This document shows, one piece after another, positions 11,194 through 21,889 of a stretch of 64,000 nucleotides of DNA. Numbering within the stretch: the first letter of the stretch is position 1; each line of letters begins with the position of its first letter. Both the position numbers and the translations under genes were made by a program. The DNA comes from Sacculina carcini (lineage: Eukaryota; Arthropoda; Thecostraca; Sacculinidae), in NCBI GenBank assembly GCA_916048095.2, contig OU696575.1, positions 6,896,001 to 6,960,000 on the forward strand. The letters run 5' to 3'. The notes beneath the pieces are model-generated. The model was not told the origin of the DNA and made no database searches. It was given only the letters and a program-made list of their open reading frames with translations.

Positions 11194-11835
11194 TAATATA
11201 TACGCGTTTTGTGTATGTGTGTGTGAACGTGTGCGTTACGGAATAAGCGAACGTTTTCGGGCAATAGCCGAAATCAAATTATTGTTTGTTTGAGATATTA
11301 TGTAACAGGCGATACGCAAACATTCTTTATATTGGAAAGTACATTGACTATTTAGCACATTTTTGCAGCATTAGCCACATTATTGTGTCAGCATTGTATG
11401 CATTTTTCTGTTGTTAAATATAGAAATGATAATGCCTTGTACATGTCTTCATTGAATATTGAAGCTTTTCTTCAAATTACAGGGCCGTAGTCAAGAGTTA
11501 TATGCCTCACTCACCCAAAAAAACAAAATGAGGATCCCCCACAAAAAGGAAATTTATGAAATGTTGAATTTAATTTTGTGAGAATACCCACTATAATGAA
11601 ACTGATAGAACTTTGACTTTGAATGAAATTTTGAATTTATATAAACATTTGTTATTTTCCCAGTCACACGTTCATCTATGCCAACTCTCTTTTGTGTCTT
11701 CTCCCTTTGGGTGATCTCTAAACATGCGCACAGAAAATATATTTTTTCATCCAGGCGGAACCGGTTCCAACGGTTCCACTGCCCTACGGATCCGGAACCG
11801 TGAGTATCAATTTTCACGGTTCCTGCCCAGCCCTA

Positions 11836-11843
11836 GTGTCTAG
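11836..11843. repeat. hAT target-site duplication, right copy
   Basis: GTGTCTAG, identical to 9174-9181. Confidence 0.92.
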
Positions 11844-12059
11844 CCACCCTCCTCACTGGTGGGAACCAGTGGAAGAGCCGGTTTAGTCGCCGACCACTCG
11901 ACTATGAGACTGCTTGTACTGGGCTACACAGTACCAGTAGCAGGAATTCTCCTGACCAGACAATTTACCAGACCGAAGTGAGTCAACCAGCCGAACACAG
12001 TAATTCACAATGAGGAAAAAGTTTGAAGATAACGGAAACAGATTACAGGGTAGGTTAGA

Positions 12060-14101
12060 TCAAACAGATTCAAGTAGGTGTTTGTGCAAGGCGACAGAGA
12101 AAGACTTGGTAGACGTTTTTTCAAGGATGTGTGAGGGAAGCGAGTTATATATACGAGGAACATTAAATGTAAAAGATTTGGACGACCAGGAAGATAAATT
12201 GATAGCGGGAGGACTAACTAAAGGCTTATGATGGCGACTATCAGAGCGAACGCTGGGTATGAGAAAAGAACGAAGATATAATAGTGAAGATGGAGAATGA
12301 ATCAATTTGAATGTCCAACAGCAAATTTTGAATCGAATCCGTGAAAGAGCAGGAAGCCAGCCAAGCTGCCGGAGGTGGGATGATGTATGAGTTTTAGGAA
12401 GTCGCAAACCAAATCGACATGCTAAATTAATCACAGATTGAAGTTGGCGGACAGTTTTAAAAGAAAGGTGAAAGAAGAGAGAGTTGCAGTAATCAATTTT
12501 TGAGAAGATGTAAGAATTGACTAATAGGGTGGCAGATGCTTCATCAATGAAAGCACGGATAGGATAAAATTGGCGTATGATAAAACGGCAAGAGCGAGTG
12601 AGCTGAGAGAAATGACTTGAGAAGCAAAGTGATGGATCGAATATAACTCCCAAGTTGCGAATCTGGGAGGCAAGAGGAAGATTAATATTGTGAGGGGTGA
12701 GTCTAGGAGGGTGAAATACAAGATATTCAGTCTTTGAATGATCAAGGACAAGTTTCCTTGAGGCAGCCCAGAAAGATATATCATTAAGAAGTTCAGAAAC
12801 TAGACATGAGGAAGATAAAGTGAGGGGAAAGAATATTTGGACGTTGTCAGCATAAATATGGTAAGCAATAGGATAGCGGCGCAAGATTAAGCACAAAGAT
12901 GAGACATAGAGATTGAAGAGGAGAGGACCAAGGAGCGAACCTTGTGGCACTCCAGAAGTGAGAAGCACAGACGATGAGGTAGTTGAGTTGCATCGGACTG
13001 AGTAAGATCGGTTGGTGAGGAAGATGTAAGAAGAGAAAGTGCACTACAGGAAAGACCAGCATGAGCGAGATCTTGGCTTAAGATGGAATGGTCTACAAGG
13101 TCAAAAGCAGAAGAGAAGTCTGGCGAAATGAGAATAACAGACTTGCCATATGAGAATTGTGAGAAAATATCGGGGACAAGTGAGAGTAGCAGGGTTTCAG
13201 TAGAGTGGTTTGAAACGAAACCAGATTGATGAGAGTCAAGAGCAGATTGTATAACTGGACGGAGTTGATACAAGATGGCTGCTTCAAGGAGTTTCAAAGG
13301 GAGAGATAAGATCGAGATGGGACGATAATTACATGGTAGAGTAGGATCAAGACAAGGTTTCTTAAGAATAGGTGTTCTAGATGCATGCTTGGAGGCAAGA
13401 AAAATACCGTGAAGAAACGAGGAGTTAATTAAATGAGTGAAGAAGGGAGCCAGTAGAAGAATTGAATCAGAAAGTGCAGAAACGTTTATTGAGTCGGTAG
13501 GGCAGCGAGATTTCTGGAGTGTTCTGAGATAGCGCGCGGTCTTTGATATATGAATGAAAGAGAATGACGACAAAGATTCGACTGACGATGAAAAGTATAA
13601 AGCAGAGGGAGAAGGTTGAATGCTGGAATGCAGAACGGAGATTTTCTCAGCAAAGAAATGAGCAAAATTAGAGGCGGTGATTGAGCATGATGGCTGATGA
13701 GCTCGACCGGAAATAGCTTTCAAGGTGGACCAGCGCGAGCGAGAAGATGCAAGGTGCTCACTCAGCTTGGAAAGATAGAATTTCGATTTGGAAGAAGCAA
13801 CCGAAGAAAGAAATAAGTCTCGGGCAAAAGCGAAAAGAACTCCAAGATGAACAAGAGCGAAATCGTCGCCAAGAGCGCTCAAGAGATCGACATTCAGACT
13901 GCAAGTGACGAAGTTGAACAGACCACCAGGGAGAAGGGGGGAGGTGCTGAAACGGTGAGTACGTTGGCACAAAGGAAAAATTGCATCATTAATATGAGAA
14001 AGAGCTTCAGATAAGAAATCAGGGAGAACAAGTGGAGGGAGATGAACATAGTTAGAGGCAGAACATAGAGTTAACCAAAAAGTAAAATTTAGAGGGATCA
14101 T
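12060..14101 (-). pseudogene. CR1-like LINE family B ORF2 (reverse transcriptase part)
   Basis: Non-LTR retrotransposon ORF2, 5' truncated: the endonuclease is absent and the frame begins in the linker (FLSEALSHINDAIFP). RT blocks are readable: PILKKPCLDPTLPCNYRPIS, LVDHSIL, SGVPQGSLLGPLLFNLYVSS, YADN and the C-terminal GWLPALSRIRFKI block typical of CR1/Rex/L2-type elements. A frameshift separates 12887-14101 from 12060-12968. The catalytic YADD is changed to YADN, so the enzyme is dead. Similar in sequence to the LINEs at 15306-16735 and 28946-31664. Confidence 0.88.
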
Positions 14102-14197
14102 AGTTCATACATGTTGCACCGAACTCCAAAAATATAGTACATGAACACATAGCGCAAAATACTCTTAGCTCTACCAAATCCTGCTGAAATTCACTTT

Positions 14198-14205
14198 ATA
14201 ATTAG
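14198..14205. repeat. hAT element 2 target-site duplication, left copy
   Basis: ATAATTAG, repeated at 17275-17282. Confidence 0.85.
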
Positions 14206-14220
14206 TAGAGCTGTCAAAGG

Positions 14221-14465
14221 TTAATATTATTATTATTATTACTAATTACAGGCAAATCCAGTAGCATGGGAAGAGTGCAAGCACTATTACCACCCTAAGG
14301 AGGCCCCATGTACCGGAAGCGCCCAAAAGATTCAGAGAGAAAGATAGTTCGAAAAGAAAAAACTCTAGAAAGAGAGTTGGAAAGAAAATAATAAATAACA
14401 ATAAATAACAATAAATAATAAACCATCATCCGATAACAATCCATAATGTCACTCCGCCCACGTTA
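14221..14465 (-). repeat. LINE family A 3' end, copy 3 (inverted)
   Basis: Inverted copy of 8510-8750, beginning with the (TTA)n complement of the AAT tail next to the left end of hAT element 2. Orientation is opposite to copies 1 and 2. Confidence 0.65.
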
Positions 14466-15305
14466 AGCAATAAAGTTACTTTTCCACCTAAAGGTTACTT
14501 TTTCACAAGCTACTTAAAACTGAATGAAAAAGTTGTGTACGACAATTATTGAAACAGTTATTAGGTTACCAAAAGTTACTTTTTCATCGTTAGGTTACTT
14601 TGTTATCGTCAGGTTACCTTTTGCATTTTTTCTTGTTATTAGGTCACTTTACCACGGAGTTTGGTAACTTTTTGCAGATATGAGGCACAAAAACGATATA
14701 TATGAGGATACAATAGAAATAGAGATGGAATATCAGGTCTGACGATCAAGAAATGTCAAAATTTCTGCTGTTAGGATTTAGCAATTGATCTTCACCTCAA
14801 AATCTGTGCTATTCGATAGTTATACGTTTTTGGGTGCGCAGGATAGTATGTATGTACGTATGTATTGGCCACTTTCAAAAAAGTCTCGGCGGGTTTAACA
14901 GAATAAATGCAAGTACAAAAGAGCAAAATAATACAAATCTAAATTGTCATGAGGCACATAGGCAGGCACACAAGCATAGACGCAAACCAAAGTATCGCAG
15001 AAGCTAGCTCGGTAGTTAGACAAGCATAAGCTAAGTTGCGGGTGAACAGAGGGTATACACAGAAAGGATGGTCAGTCAAGACGGTGGTTGGAAATGTCAC
15101 AACAGGTGAGGAAACCGCTACAGATGGGAACTAATATGTGTCGTAGGGAGCCGAAAAGGTCAGTGGAGAGAAGGATAACACGAGGAAAAACAAGCAAAGG
15201 TAGCCCGATAGGCTTCCAGAAGATGTTTATGAAGCTTAAGACTGAAATATTTATTGGACGTGGCAGAGGTTATATGAGAAGGCAGCTTGATATATAGTCG
15301 AGGAT

Positions 15306-16735
15306 CTATGAACTGAAAAGATCGCGAGGACCAGGGAGATTCAGACGTGGCGCGAATTTTAAGGATAGTGATATAGTTCCGGGCATTATGGGCATGGGTC
15401 GTAGGGTGGAGCAGTTCCTTAGGAAAGGGTGGAGGAGCAGGTGAATGCAGAATTTTGAAATGTAGGATTTTGAAAATAAGGCATCATATTTTTGGTGGAC
15501 CAAAAGTTTAAAGGGAAGCCAGCCAAATTTCTTAAGCAGAATAGATGTAGGATGGCGAGCAGGGAGTCTAAAAAGAAAACGACACGATTGATTGAGTATA
15601 GATTGCAAGGAGGATTGTTGTTTCGCTGATAAGGAATTGAATAAGGAAGAACAATAGTTAAGATGAAAAATAAATGAATGTATGAGTGTGATTGAAGTAC
15701 GTTTGGTCAATATATTTTCTAATGATATAAAGGCTGCGAAGGACGAATCTACATTTGCGTACAGTTTGAGCAATATGGTAAGAAAAACTAGGATTGAATT
15801 TAAATGTGACACTAAGATTTCGTGTGTGGAAAAGGGCTTTGAGTTGGCATGATTGGGCGTCCAAAGAAGGTGGTTGGAATAAAATAGTTTGTGTTTTGAA
15901 GGGATTGACTGATAGAGAATGAAGTAGCCCAAGAGGAAATGGAATTAAGTATGAAAGGAAGGTCATTTTGTCGAGATAGAGGAAGGTAAATCTGGATGTC
16001 GTCAGCGAAAATGTGGTACTGCAAAGACAGGGAGCGAAAAATAGAGCAGAGAGAGAGCATGTAAATATTGAAAAGGATAGGACCGAGGACAGAGCCTTGA
16101 GGGACACCAGATGAGAGTGGTTTCGAAAGAGACTCTTCGGAATTCAACAGCACGGATAATGTGCGGTCAGACAGATATGATTCAAGAAGAGCAAGAGCAG
16201 AATCAAAAAGCCTAGTCCGTTGAGGGCATTGAAAAGAATACGATGATCCATCAAGTCAAACGCGGATGAGAAGTCAATGAGGGTCAATATGACAGGAGTT
16301 TTCGAGAAAAATTGTTGCAGAATATCGTTTTTTACTCTTAACATCGCCGTTTCAGTGGATCTATTAGCAAACAATCCCGAAACAATGAAGGCAAAAAAAC
16401 ACCATGAAGGAAAGAGACATTAACGCGGTGGGTGTAAAAAGGAGCAAAAAGGTGAATGCTAGAGGATATTTTCTTGAAACAAATCGGATTGAGCGGACAC
16501 GAGGAAGGTTGAGTCCTTCGTAAGAACCGAATAGTATCGAGATATTTGTGCAAACGAATTCAAAGGAGAAATGGAATAAGAAAAGCGCGAGGGAAGGGAG
16601 CCAGAAGGTTTGACAATAGAGCTGAGTATGGCTTCGATCTTGGATGAAAGGAAATCAGAGAATGCCGAGGCTGACAAGAGCGGGGGGGGGGGGGTCAAAA
16701 TGATTTGGCCAATTTTAAACCATAGCGCCATTTCA
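15306..16735 (-). pseudogene. CR1-like LINE reverse transcriptase fragment inside hAT element 2
   Basis: Frameshifted pieces in order on the minus strand give RT blocks: STETAMLRVKNDIL, TLIDFSSAFDLMDHRIL, SGVPQGSVLGPILFNIYMLS, FADDIQIYLPL and the C-terminal FGWLPFKLLVHQK region. At least four frame changes and truncation near 16735, next to a (G)14 run at 16681-16694, show a decayed copy. The YxDD motif survives as FADD. 3' UTR probably extends to about 14700. Confidence 0.82.
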
Positions 16736-17274
16736 TTTTAGGATACCCACGAACCGGAAGGTGTCGTGATATGTTTGGGTATGTGAGCTCACTATACCAG
16801 ATACTGCACTGTAGCACTTGACAGTGTGCATTTACTAGGACAGGAAGCAGCACGTGAGTTGCAGGGCGTGAGATAACGCCACTTTCCCACGTTTGAGCTC
16901 AAGCGACGAAACAGTGCCAACTTATAAGACTGTGATGACAGGTTCCTTACATAAGGACGGGCGCATTCACACATTCAGTGTGATTACATTTTGATGAATA
17001 TGCTCCTCATGGCGATGTTGGCCAAATGATGTTAAGCCACTTTTGGTGGTTTGTTGTAAAAAGGGTACCAGATCGGAGAGGGTGGACAAATAGCAACAAA
17101 TCGGAAGGAGGATAGAAAAAGGGGACTGGTGTATTTTCTTCCTACAGAACTACAAAAATAAATTTACCTTTTTTGAAGGATATTTTTATGCAGGTTAGGA
17201 TATTTTTGGGTTACTTTTTCTCGAAAATAAGGTTACCCTTTTCTGATTATTAGGTAACTTTTTTGACAGCCCTA

Positions 17275-17282
17275 ATAATTAG
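17275..17282. repeat. hAT element 2 target-site duplication, right copy
   Basis: ATAATTAG, identical to 14198-14205. Confidence 0.85.
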
Positions 17283-17822
17283 CATAAACAGTCTTGGATA
17301 AGCATTGCGTAACATTCCACGAATTCTATTTCTGGTACAAGTTTTTATATAGCAAGCTTCTATTATGCCATATAACAAACGGCGCGTAAACACGCTCGCC
17401 GATAAATTTGAACAGAAACACGAACCAACAAAACACCTTTTGACACCGAATTTCATCGGATGAATTATCAAAACCGAATTGAACAAAATGTAGAAAAAGA
17501 CCAAAAAATTGAGACAACCTAAGACAAACAAGCTTGACTGAAAACCTATCTCTGTATAGAAAAATTGTTAAAAGTCCGTGCGGCCACACATACAAGCACA
17601 ATAGTCGGGTCAAGTCAAAACAAGGGCAGAAAACCGTAAAAAGTCATATACAGGGGATTCATTGAAGAACATAAACAATATGTAAACAATGCGACAAAAA
17701 AATGAAACAATATTTAACCACATCGACATTAAGACGAAAATATTTCGGGACAAGAACAAGTTGCAATTGGCATAAAAGACAAGGATAGTAATCATCCAAG
17801 GATCACTAGCCTCCATACATAC
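17283..17822. other. Intron, nothing recognised
   Basis: Unique AT-rich sequence between hAT element 2 and host exon 5; no domain-like translation in any frame. Confidence 0.35.
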
Positions 17823-18080
17823 CTTACCACCACCGCCGCTGCCACCGCCAAACATGCCAAACAGACTGACTTTCTTCTTGAACTTAGCAGCCGACAGTGT
17901 GGCCTTGCCGGCACTGCTAGCAGCCGCTGCCAGCGTCGAGGAGGTCAGCGACACGCGCGGCGAATCCACCGCGCCGCCACTGCCATAGTCTGCGTCGCGA
18001 ATGTCCGACAAATCCTCGAACGGAATCGGCTCGGGCGGATCCAGCCCGGTTTTGTAGCGCTCAATTATTAAATCACCGTC
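17823..18080 (-). CDS. CIP4/FBP17/TOCA family gene, exon 5 (F-BAR end and basic linker)
   Basis: Begins DGDLIIERYKTGLDPPEPIP-FEDLS, which matches the [25 protein letters not shown] segment closing the extended F-BAR module of CIP4/FBP17. It then runs through a Ser/Ala-rich stretch to a basic motif (KFKKKVSLFGMFGG) at the place of the KRxxWFGKKNK motif of mammalian members. A Gly-rich end (GGGSGGGGK) precedes the donor AAG|GTATGT. Exon of 258 bp, phase 0 on both sides, acceptor after (TG)n. The basic patch plausibly contacts acidic lipids or partners; that is inference. Confidence 0.92.
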
Positions 18081-18111
18081 CTGCACACACACACGCATGC
18101 ATATGTATATA

Positions 18112-18325
18112 CAGTGGACCCTCTAATAGAGGACCTCCAAATGACCGAGTCTTCCAAGTAGCGGGATAATTTCATGGACCCGATCAAAAATCCATCAAAT
18201 GCGCGTTTCTTACGCCTCCACATAGCGTAATTCAAATAGCGGGGACCTTCAATTAGTGGAATTATCTATTGGTCCCTTAGCATATAGCACACATCCAAAT
18301 AGAGGACAACGGTAGTTCTGTGTGA
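18112..18325 (+). mobile_element. Possible pogo/Tc1-like DNA transposon end
   Basis: CAGTGGACCCTCTAATAGAG preceded by TATA resembles Tigger/pogo-type termini, and related words (CCAAATAGAGGAC, CAAATAGCGGGGAC) recur inside. The opposite TIR was not found, so this may be a solo fragment. Confidence 0.35.
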
Positions 18326-18761
18326 TTCATAAATAAAAAAATGTATGAAATACAATTACTACAGCTTGTGGTTAACAACAGTTGTCTGTTGAAGGCTGAT
18401 TACACTGGTCAACAAATTTTGTAAAATTGTGTGCTTCTTAAATGGGATTAGTTGATTCTCATGTATTTTCATTCAATGAATCCAAATATCACGTTGAAAA
18501 ATGTGTATTGGCTACATGTTCAAAGATACGAGGCATGTAATATTTGATCAATTTATTTAAATATACATTATATGTGATTGTTTTGAATTCTAATCCATAT
18601 CTACTCGCCTTTCTAATCCTATCTTCTATCTCCTTTCTAATCTAATCTTTCTACTTCGCCTTCTAAATGCCTTTTTGCTTGACGCTTATAACAGACTGAA
18701 GAGTCTAAGGAGGCGATAATCCACCTGGGCTGGCTCCTGTTGCAGTCGTTCGGTGATTGAA

Positions 18762-19193
18762 TTAAAAAAAATCGTCTCTTGTCAGTGTCCATCAATAATC
18801 TGCAAGCATTGTTGTGTTCCATCTACCCTGGTACCTCTTTTCCATGGTTGAAATATATTGATGAAATCTTTTACCATGTTCGTCACTAACTGCTCCACAG
18901 TTTGCTGGGAAAAAAGCTAAATGTGAATCCAAAAAGTGGATTTTGAGTGACATGTTACATCCCATGATCTTGTAAGCTTTGATGAGGTTTTCCACCAATT
19001 TTTCATAGTTTCCCTCCTTTTTGTTTCCGAGAAATCCCTTTGCAACTAATTTTAATGTCTTCCAAGCAGCTTTCTCCTCCCAATGAAGAGCTGATTCAAA
19101 TTCATAGTCTTTAAGAAGCTCTCGAAGCTCTCGAGGACCAATGAAAACTCCCTCTCTTATCTTTGCGTCGCTCAACGAAGGAAATTTTACATT
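18762..19193 (-). pseudogene. Transposon-associated conserved protein fragment
   Basis: Translates to a protein family I know as recurrent uncharacterised copies in many animal genomes: FPSLSDAKIREGVFIGPREL near the start, then FLGNKKEGNYEKLVENLI, MSLKIHFLDSHLAFFP, HGKRFHQYISTMEKRYQGRW. The likely continuation after MLADY is interrupted by a TGA at the position of a conserved Cys codon. The 5' end is cut by the LINE fragment starting at about 19198. I cannot name the parent transposon superfamily with confidence. Confidence 0.6.
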
Positions 19194-19197
19194 ACAC

Positions 19198-19465
19198 TAT
19201 TAATATATGTATATGTGTATGCATGTGTATGTGTATGTGCGTGTGTATGTGCGTGTGTATGTGCGTGTGTATGTGTTCGTGTGCATGTGTTTGTGTGTCT
19301 GTATGTATTAAATTTTGCTAGCACCCATGCACTGTGCCGATTTGTGTTCCATATTTTGGTCTCCATACCGCTCTGTGTCTACACTTTTATTACTCTGCTC
19401 CTGCTCGCGCCTTTGCCTTCGAAAGTGCGCTATATCAAATACATGTTGTTGTTGTTGTTGTTGAT
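19198..19465 (+). mobile_element. LINE family B 3' end fragment
   Basis: (TG)n stretch followed by a block that is the inverted counterpart of 8748-8980 (CTCTGTGTCTACACTTTT, GAAAGTGCGCTATAT) and a (TTG)n tail. Truncated 3' copy, plus-strand orientation, inserted in the 18762-19193 remnant. Confidence 0.72.
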
Positions 19466-19689
19466 GGAACAATACTGAGGGCAGAGAGCCTGTGAGCGTA
19501 GTGAGTATACATTTTCGCCAGCCTGTAGGAACCTGTTGAGACATAGAGGCGTATCATGAAAATTAGAGCTACCAAACGATATTAACCATGATATTTGTTA
19601 CCAGCATCCTAAAATTATATGAAAATGCTACTTTGGTCTCGGAAGCATTTTGGTTGTTGACCAGTGTTATATACATGTACGTATATGAC

Positions 19690-19870
19690 GTATGATAAAA
19701 CTACAAATGACTGTCACTGTAGTCAAACGTTTCGGTCGCCAAAGCTTCTTCAGTGACTGTACACAGATCATAACATACACACATAGACTGAGCTGTGGAT
19801 AGCCATTGTAGAAGGTCTGACGACCGAAACGTTTGACTAGTGGCAGTAATATGTCTTTTCTCATACGTCA
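19690..19870. repeat. Inverted pair of Penelope-type CCGAAACGTT ends
   Basis: ACCGAAACGTTTGACTA occurs at 19820-19837 (plus) and inverted at 19721-19737, with outer copies of ATATGACGTATGA / TCATACGTCATAT. On the minus strand CTGAAGA (19747-19753) precedes GAAAC, a hammerhead-type arrangement (CUGANGA ... GAAA) as in Penelope-like element terminal repeats. No coding sequence; a relic of two inverted ends. Confidence 0.5.
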
Positions 19871-19950
19871 TATCCGTCATTAAGTTCAAATATACATATA
19901 TATTTCTGTTGGTAAAATTAATGTCAATGTTTTGTGTACGGTGTTGCCAT

Positions 19951-19991
19951 TTTATAGGCATTTTATAGGCTTTTATAGGCTTTTATAGGCA
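19951..19991. repeat. Short tandem repeat, TTTTATAGGC x4
   Basis: Four near-perfect copies of a 10-11-bp unit TTTTATAGGC(A). Confidence 0.8.
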
Positions 19992-20734
19992 CCTATTTGT
20001 AAATCGCACCTACGGGGGAATGACCGTGTAGTGGCGTGCAATTTCGCACGTTGCTGCAAATATTGTATGCGCGTGTGTCTGTATGTGCGATGCTGGCTGG
20101 GTTTGACGCCGCTGTGAGAGTACTCGCATAGTGGAAAAAGAGAGTACAAATGATAAAGAAATCAAGAGTGTAAGACTATAGATGAGAGAAAATAGAGTGC
20201 AAGAACGAGGGAGTAAGAATGTAAAAATAAAAAGTAGTTATTTTTTAGAAAAACAGCCAAAAACGAGACAAAATAAATAAATAAATAATAAATAAATTAA
20301 TAACAATCAATAAATATAATAACAAACCTTATCTTCTCCGAACATTTTCGTTCAGTAGGTTACCCGACGTGGTTCACACAAAGCAACTTGTAAAAGCCGA
20401 GTAATGACAAATGCGAGAAAAGAATACTGGTAAAAGGAAACCAAGTTGATACCGAATAAGTGACGAACACAACGTGAGCGTGATCGACCAAACAAAACGC
20501 ACTCACAGAGCGAACTGTACCGAATGTCAAAAGAAAAACACCAAATCGAATGACGTGCAATAATTTGTCACAAGCCACAGAGCCGACACATGCCAACAAT
20601 CACAGACAAAGCTGTTATACACAAATTTAACAAGCAAAATATACCGAAATAACACTGATATTAATAAGAGAGAGTAAAAAAGAGCGCAAAAGAAACTGAC
20701 AATACAAACCGTGCAAGAGCGAAGATCATTTCAC
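19992..20734. other. Intron, nothing recognised
   Basis: A-rich unique sequence with a few ATAA tetranucleotide runs (20265-20310); no TE ends or coding similarity noted. Confidence 0.35.
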
Positions 20735-20920
20735 CTGTTCCACATCAATACTGTCGGCTGCCTGCGTGATGCCGTCGAGACACGTGGTGACGATTGGCAT
20801 GATGCGACGCTGCACATCGGCCAGCTGCCGCACGAGCAACTGCAAGCAGCGGCCGCGTCGCTCATCCAACCGCTGCAGCTCGTCGTAGATGGCTGGCATC
20901 AGCTGACTGAAGTGTTGGTG
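20735..20920 (-). CDS. CIP4/FBP17/TOCA family gene, exon 4 (F-BAR C-terminal helices)
   Basis: Sixty-two codons starting HQHFSQLMPAIYDELQRLDE and ending DGITQAADSIDVEQ. The match to CIP4 (FYFSQMPQIFDKLQDMDERR ... IIAKCLEGMKVAANAVD) identifies the last long helix of the F-BAR dimer, which senses and tubulates membranes. Exon in phase 0 on both sides, acceptor GTCAG after TGTGGGTGTATGTG, donor CAG|GTGAAA. The conserved LDERR motif is intact. Confidence 0.94.
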
Positions 20921-21049
20921 CTGACACACATACACCCACAAAAGTACACAAACTTGCATTAATCTGTACATTATGAAAACAAACGTACGTGTGCGTGTCC
21001 GGCCACCGAGATGCGCCGTGTACACATTGTATTGGTGTGTGTGTGTTTG

Positions 21050-21180
21050 TGTGTTGATACTCAATGAAAATACACGTGTGCATAGAGCGTTTGCAAAGCG
21101 CAGTGGAGTGTGCAAGTGCACAATAGCAGACAGAATGCGAAGCGTTAAATTAAGTTCATTCTTGTGTATGTACGTGATCA
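21050..21180 (+). repeat. Dispersed repeat family C, copy 2
   Basis: Shares ATACACGTGTGCA, GCAAAGCGCAGTGG, GTGTGCAAGTGCA and GAAGCGTTAAATTAAGT with 5985-6165. No termini visible. Confidence 0.55.
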
Positions 21181-21269
21181 AGGGGTGATCATAATTTTGT
21201 TCCAGGTGTGTTTGATTTTGGTTTCTTTCTTCATAAGCACTAACGTTCCTAAATGAAGCCGTATTTCTC

Positions 21270-21395
21270 AAGCTCTCTACAACGTTTGGGCGTACCTAGT
21301 ACAAGGGATCACCGCATGGTGGAAATGCAGGCACTATAGTGCAGCGCCTGCACTCCTTCCATTTCACTGGATGTAATAAATAATACTAAAATTAT
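21270..21395 (+). repeat. LINE-type 3' tail related to family A
   Basis: Has the same layout as the last 120 bp of LINE family A (TTTGGGCG..., GGT..., paired CACT/TGCACTCC words, CACTGGAT.. then TAATAAATAATA tail) but is well diverged. Probably the 3' end of a related LINE. Confidence 0.4.
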
Positions 21396-21889
21396 TGAGC
21401 CGCTATTGTTGGTGTTCGAGTTAGGCGAGCTGTGTTCGACTACGTGGTCGTGGTCTTGTTTTTGGCTGTACACACAAATACACTAGTTTTCACATCTGCT
21501 GCCGCCAACACAGCGCTTGTGACGTTATTCGGCGTTGGTTAGTGGACAGCTAGACCCCCGGAGGAGAGTTATAGACGCGAGAAAGAAAATACGGAAAAAT
21601 TCAGTAAGAAACACTGTCACATATTCAGTGGAAAACCGGCAATACTATAACAGAATGAGACATACGCTTGCGCACACCCCCAACATACACACAAACACAC
21701 GAGATGAACAATCAACCGGCCATAAACTGAAGCAACATAACAACACGACTAATTGTTTAAGGCACGAGTAATAAGCATATTACTGATAATTATTCGAAAA
21801 CAGTGAACCTTCACGCACATAAATATATGAATACCTTTACATATCACAATTAATACGCAAATATATATAATTACCCTATCAAAAACGAT
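21396..21889. other. Intron, nothing recognised
   Basis: Mixed sequence with short CA runs near 21680-21710; no supported feature. Confidence 0.35.

Larger units (their letters stand above)
9182..11835 (+). mobile_element. hAT DNA transposon (decayed), inside LINE family B
   Basis: Perfect 19-bp terminal inverted repeats TAGGGCTGGGCAGGAACCG at 9182-9200 and 11817-11835, flanked by the 8-bp duplication GTGTCTAG. Both ends carry arrays of CGGTTCC/CGGATCC motifs that echo the inner part of the TIR, probably transposase-binding sites. Only the transposase C-terminus (10993-11193) is recognisable; the catalytic RNase H-like core is not seen, so the element is internally deleted or decayed. It landed in the 3' UTR of a CR1-like LINE and is therefore younger than that copy. 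Confidence 0.9.
14206..17274. mobile_element. hAT-type non-autonomous element 2 carrying two LINE insertions
   Basis: Ends TAGAGCTGTCAAA at 14206 and TTTGACAGCCCTA at 17274 form imperfect TIRs (TAGRGCTGTCAAA), flanked by the 8-bp duplication ATAATTAG. Subterminal regions at both ends repeat a GGTTACTTTTT core in several variants (14475-14665 and 17165-17265), as in other hAT elements. No transposase is seen. Two LINE copies sit inside (14221-14465 and about 14700-16735), which account for most of the 3.07 kb. Confidence 0.82.

Noticed and set aside
12010..12231. 73-codon plus-strand ORF
   Set aside because: Antisense to the LINE B reverse transcriptase C-terminus.
17326..17613. Minus-strand ORFs of about 95 codons
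   Set aside because: No domain, low-complexity hydrophobic translation of AT-rich intron, overlapping frames.
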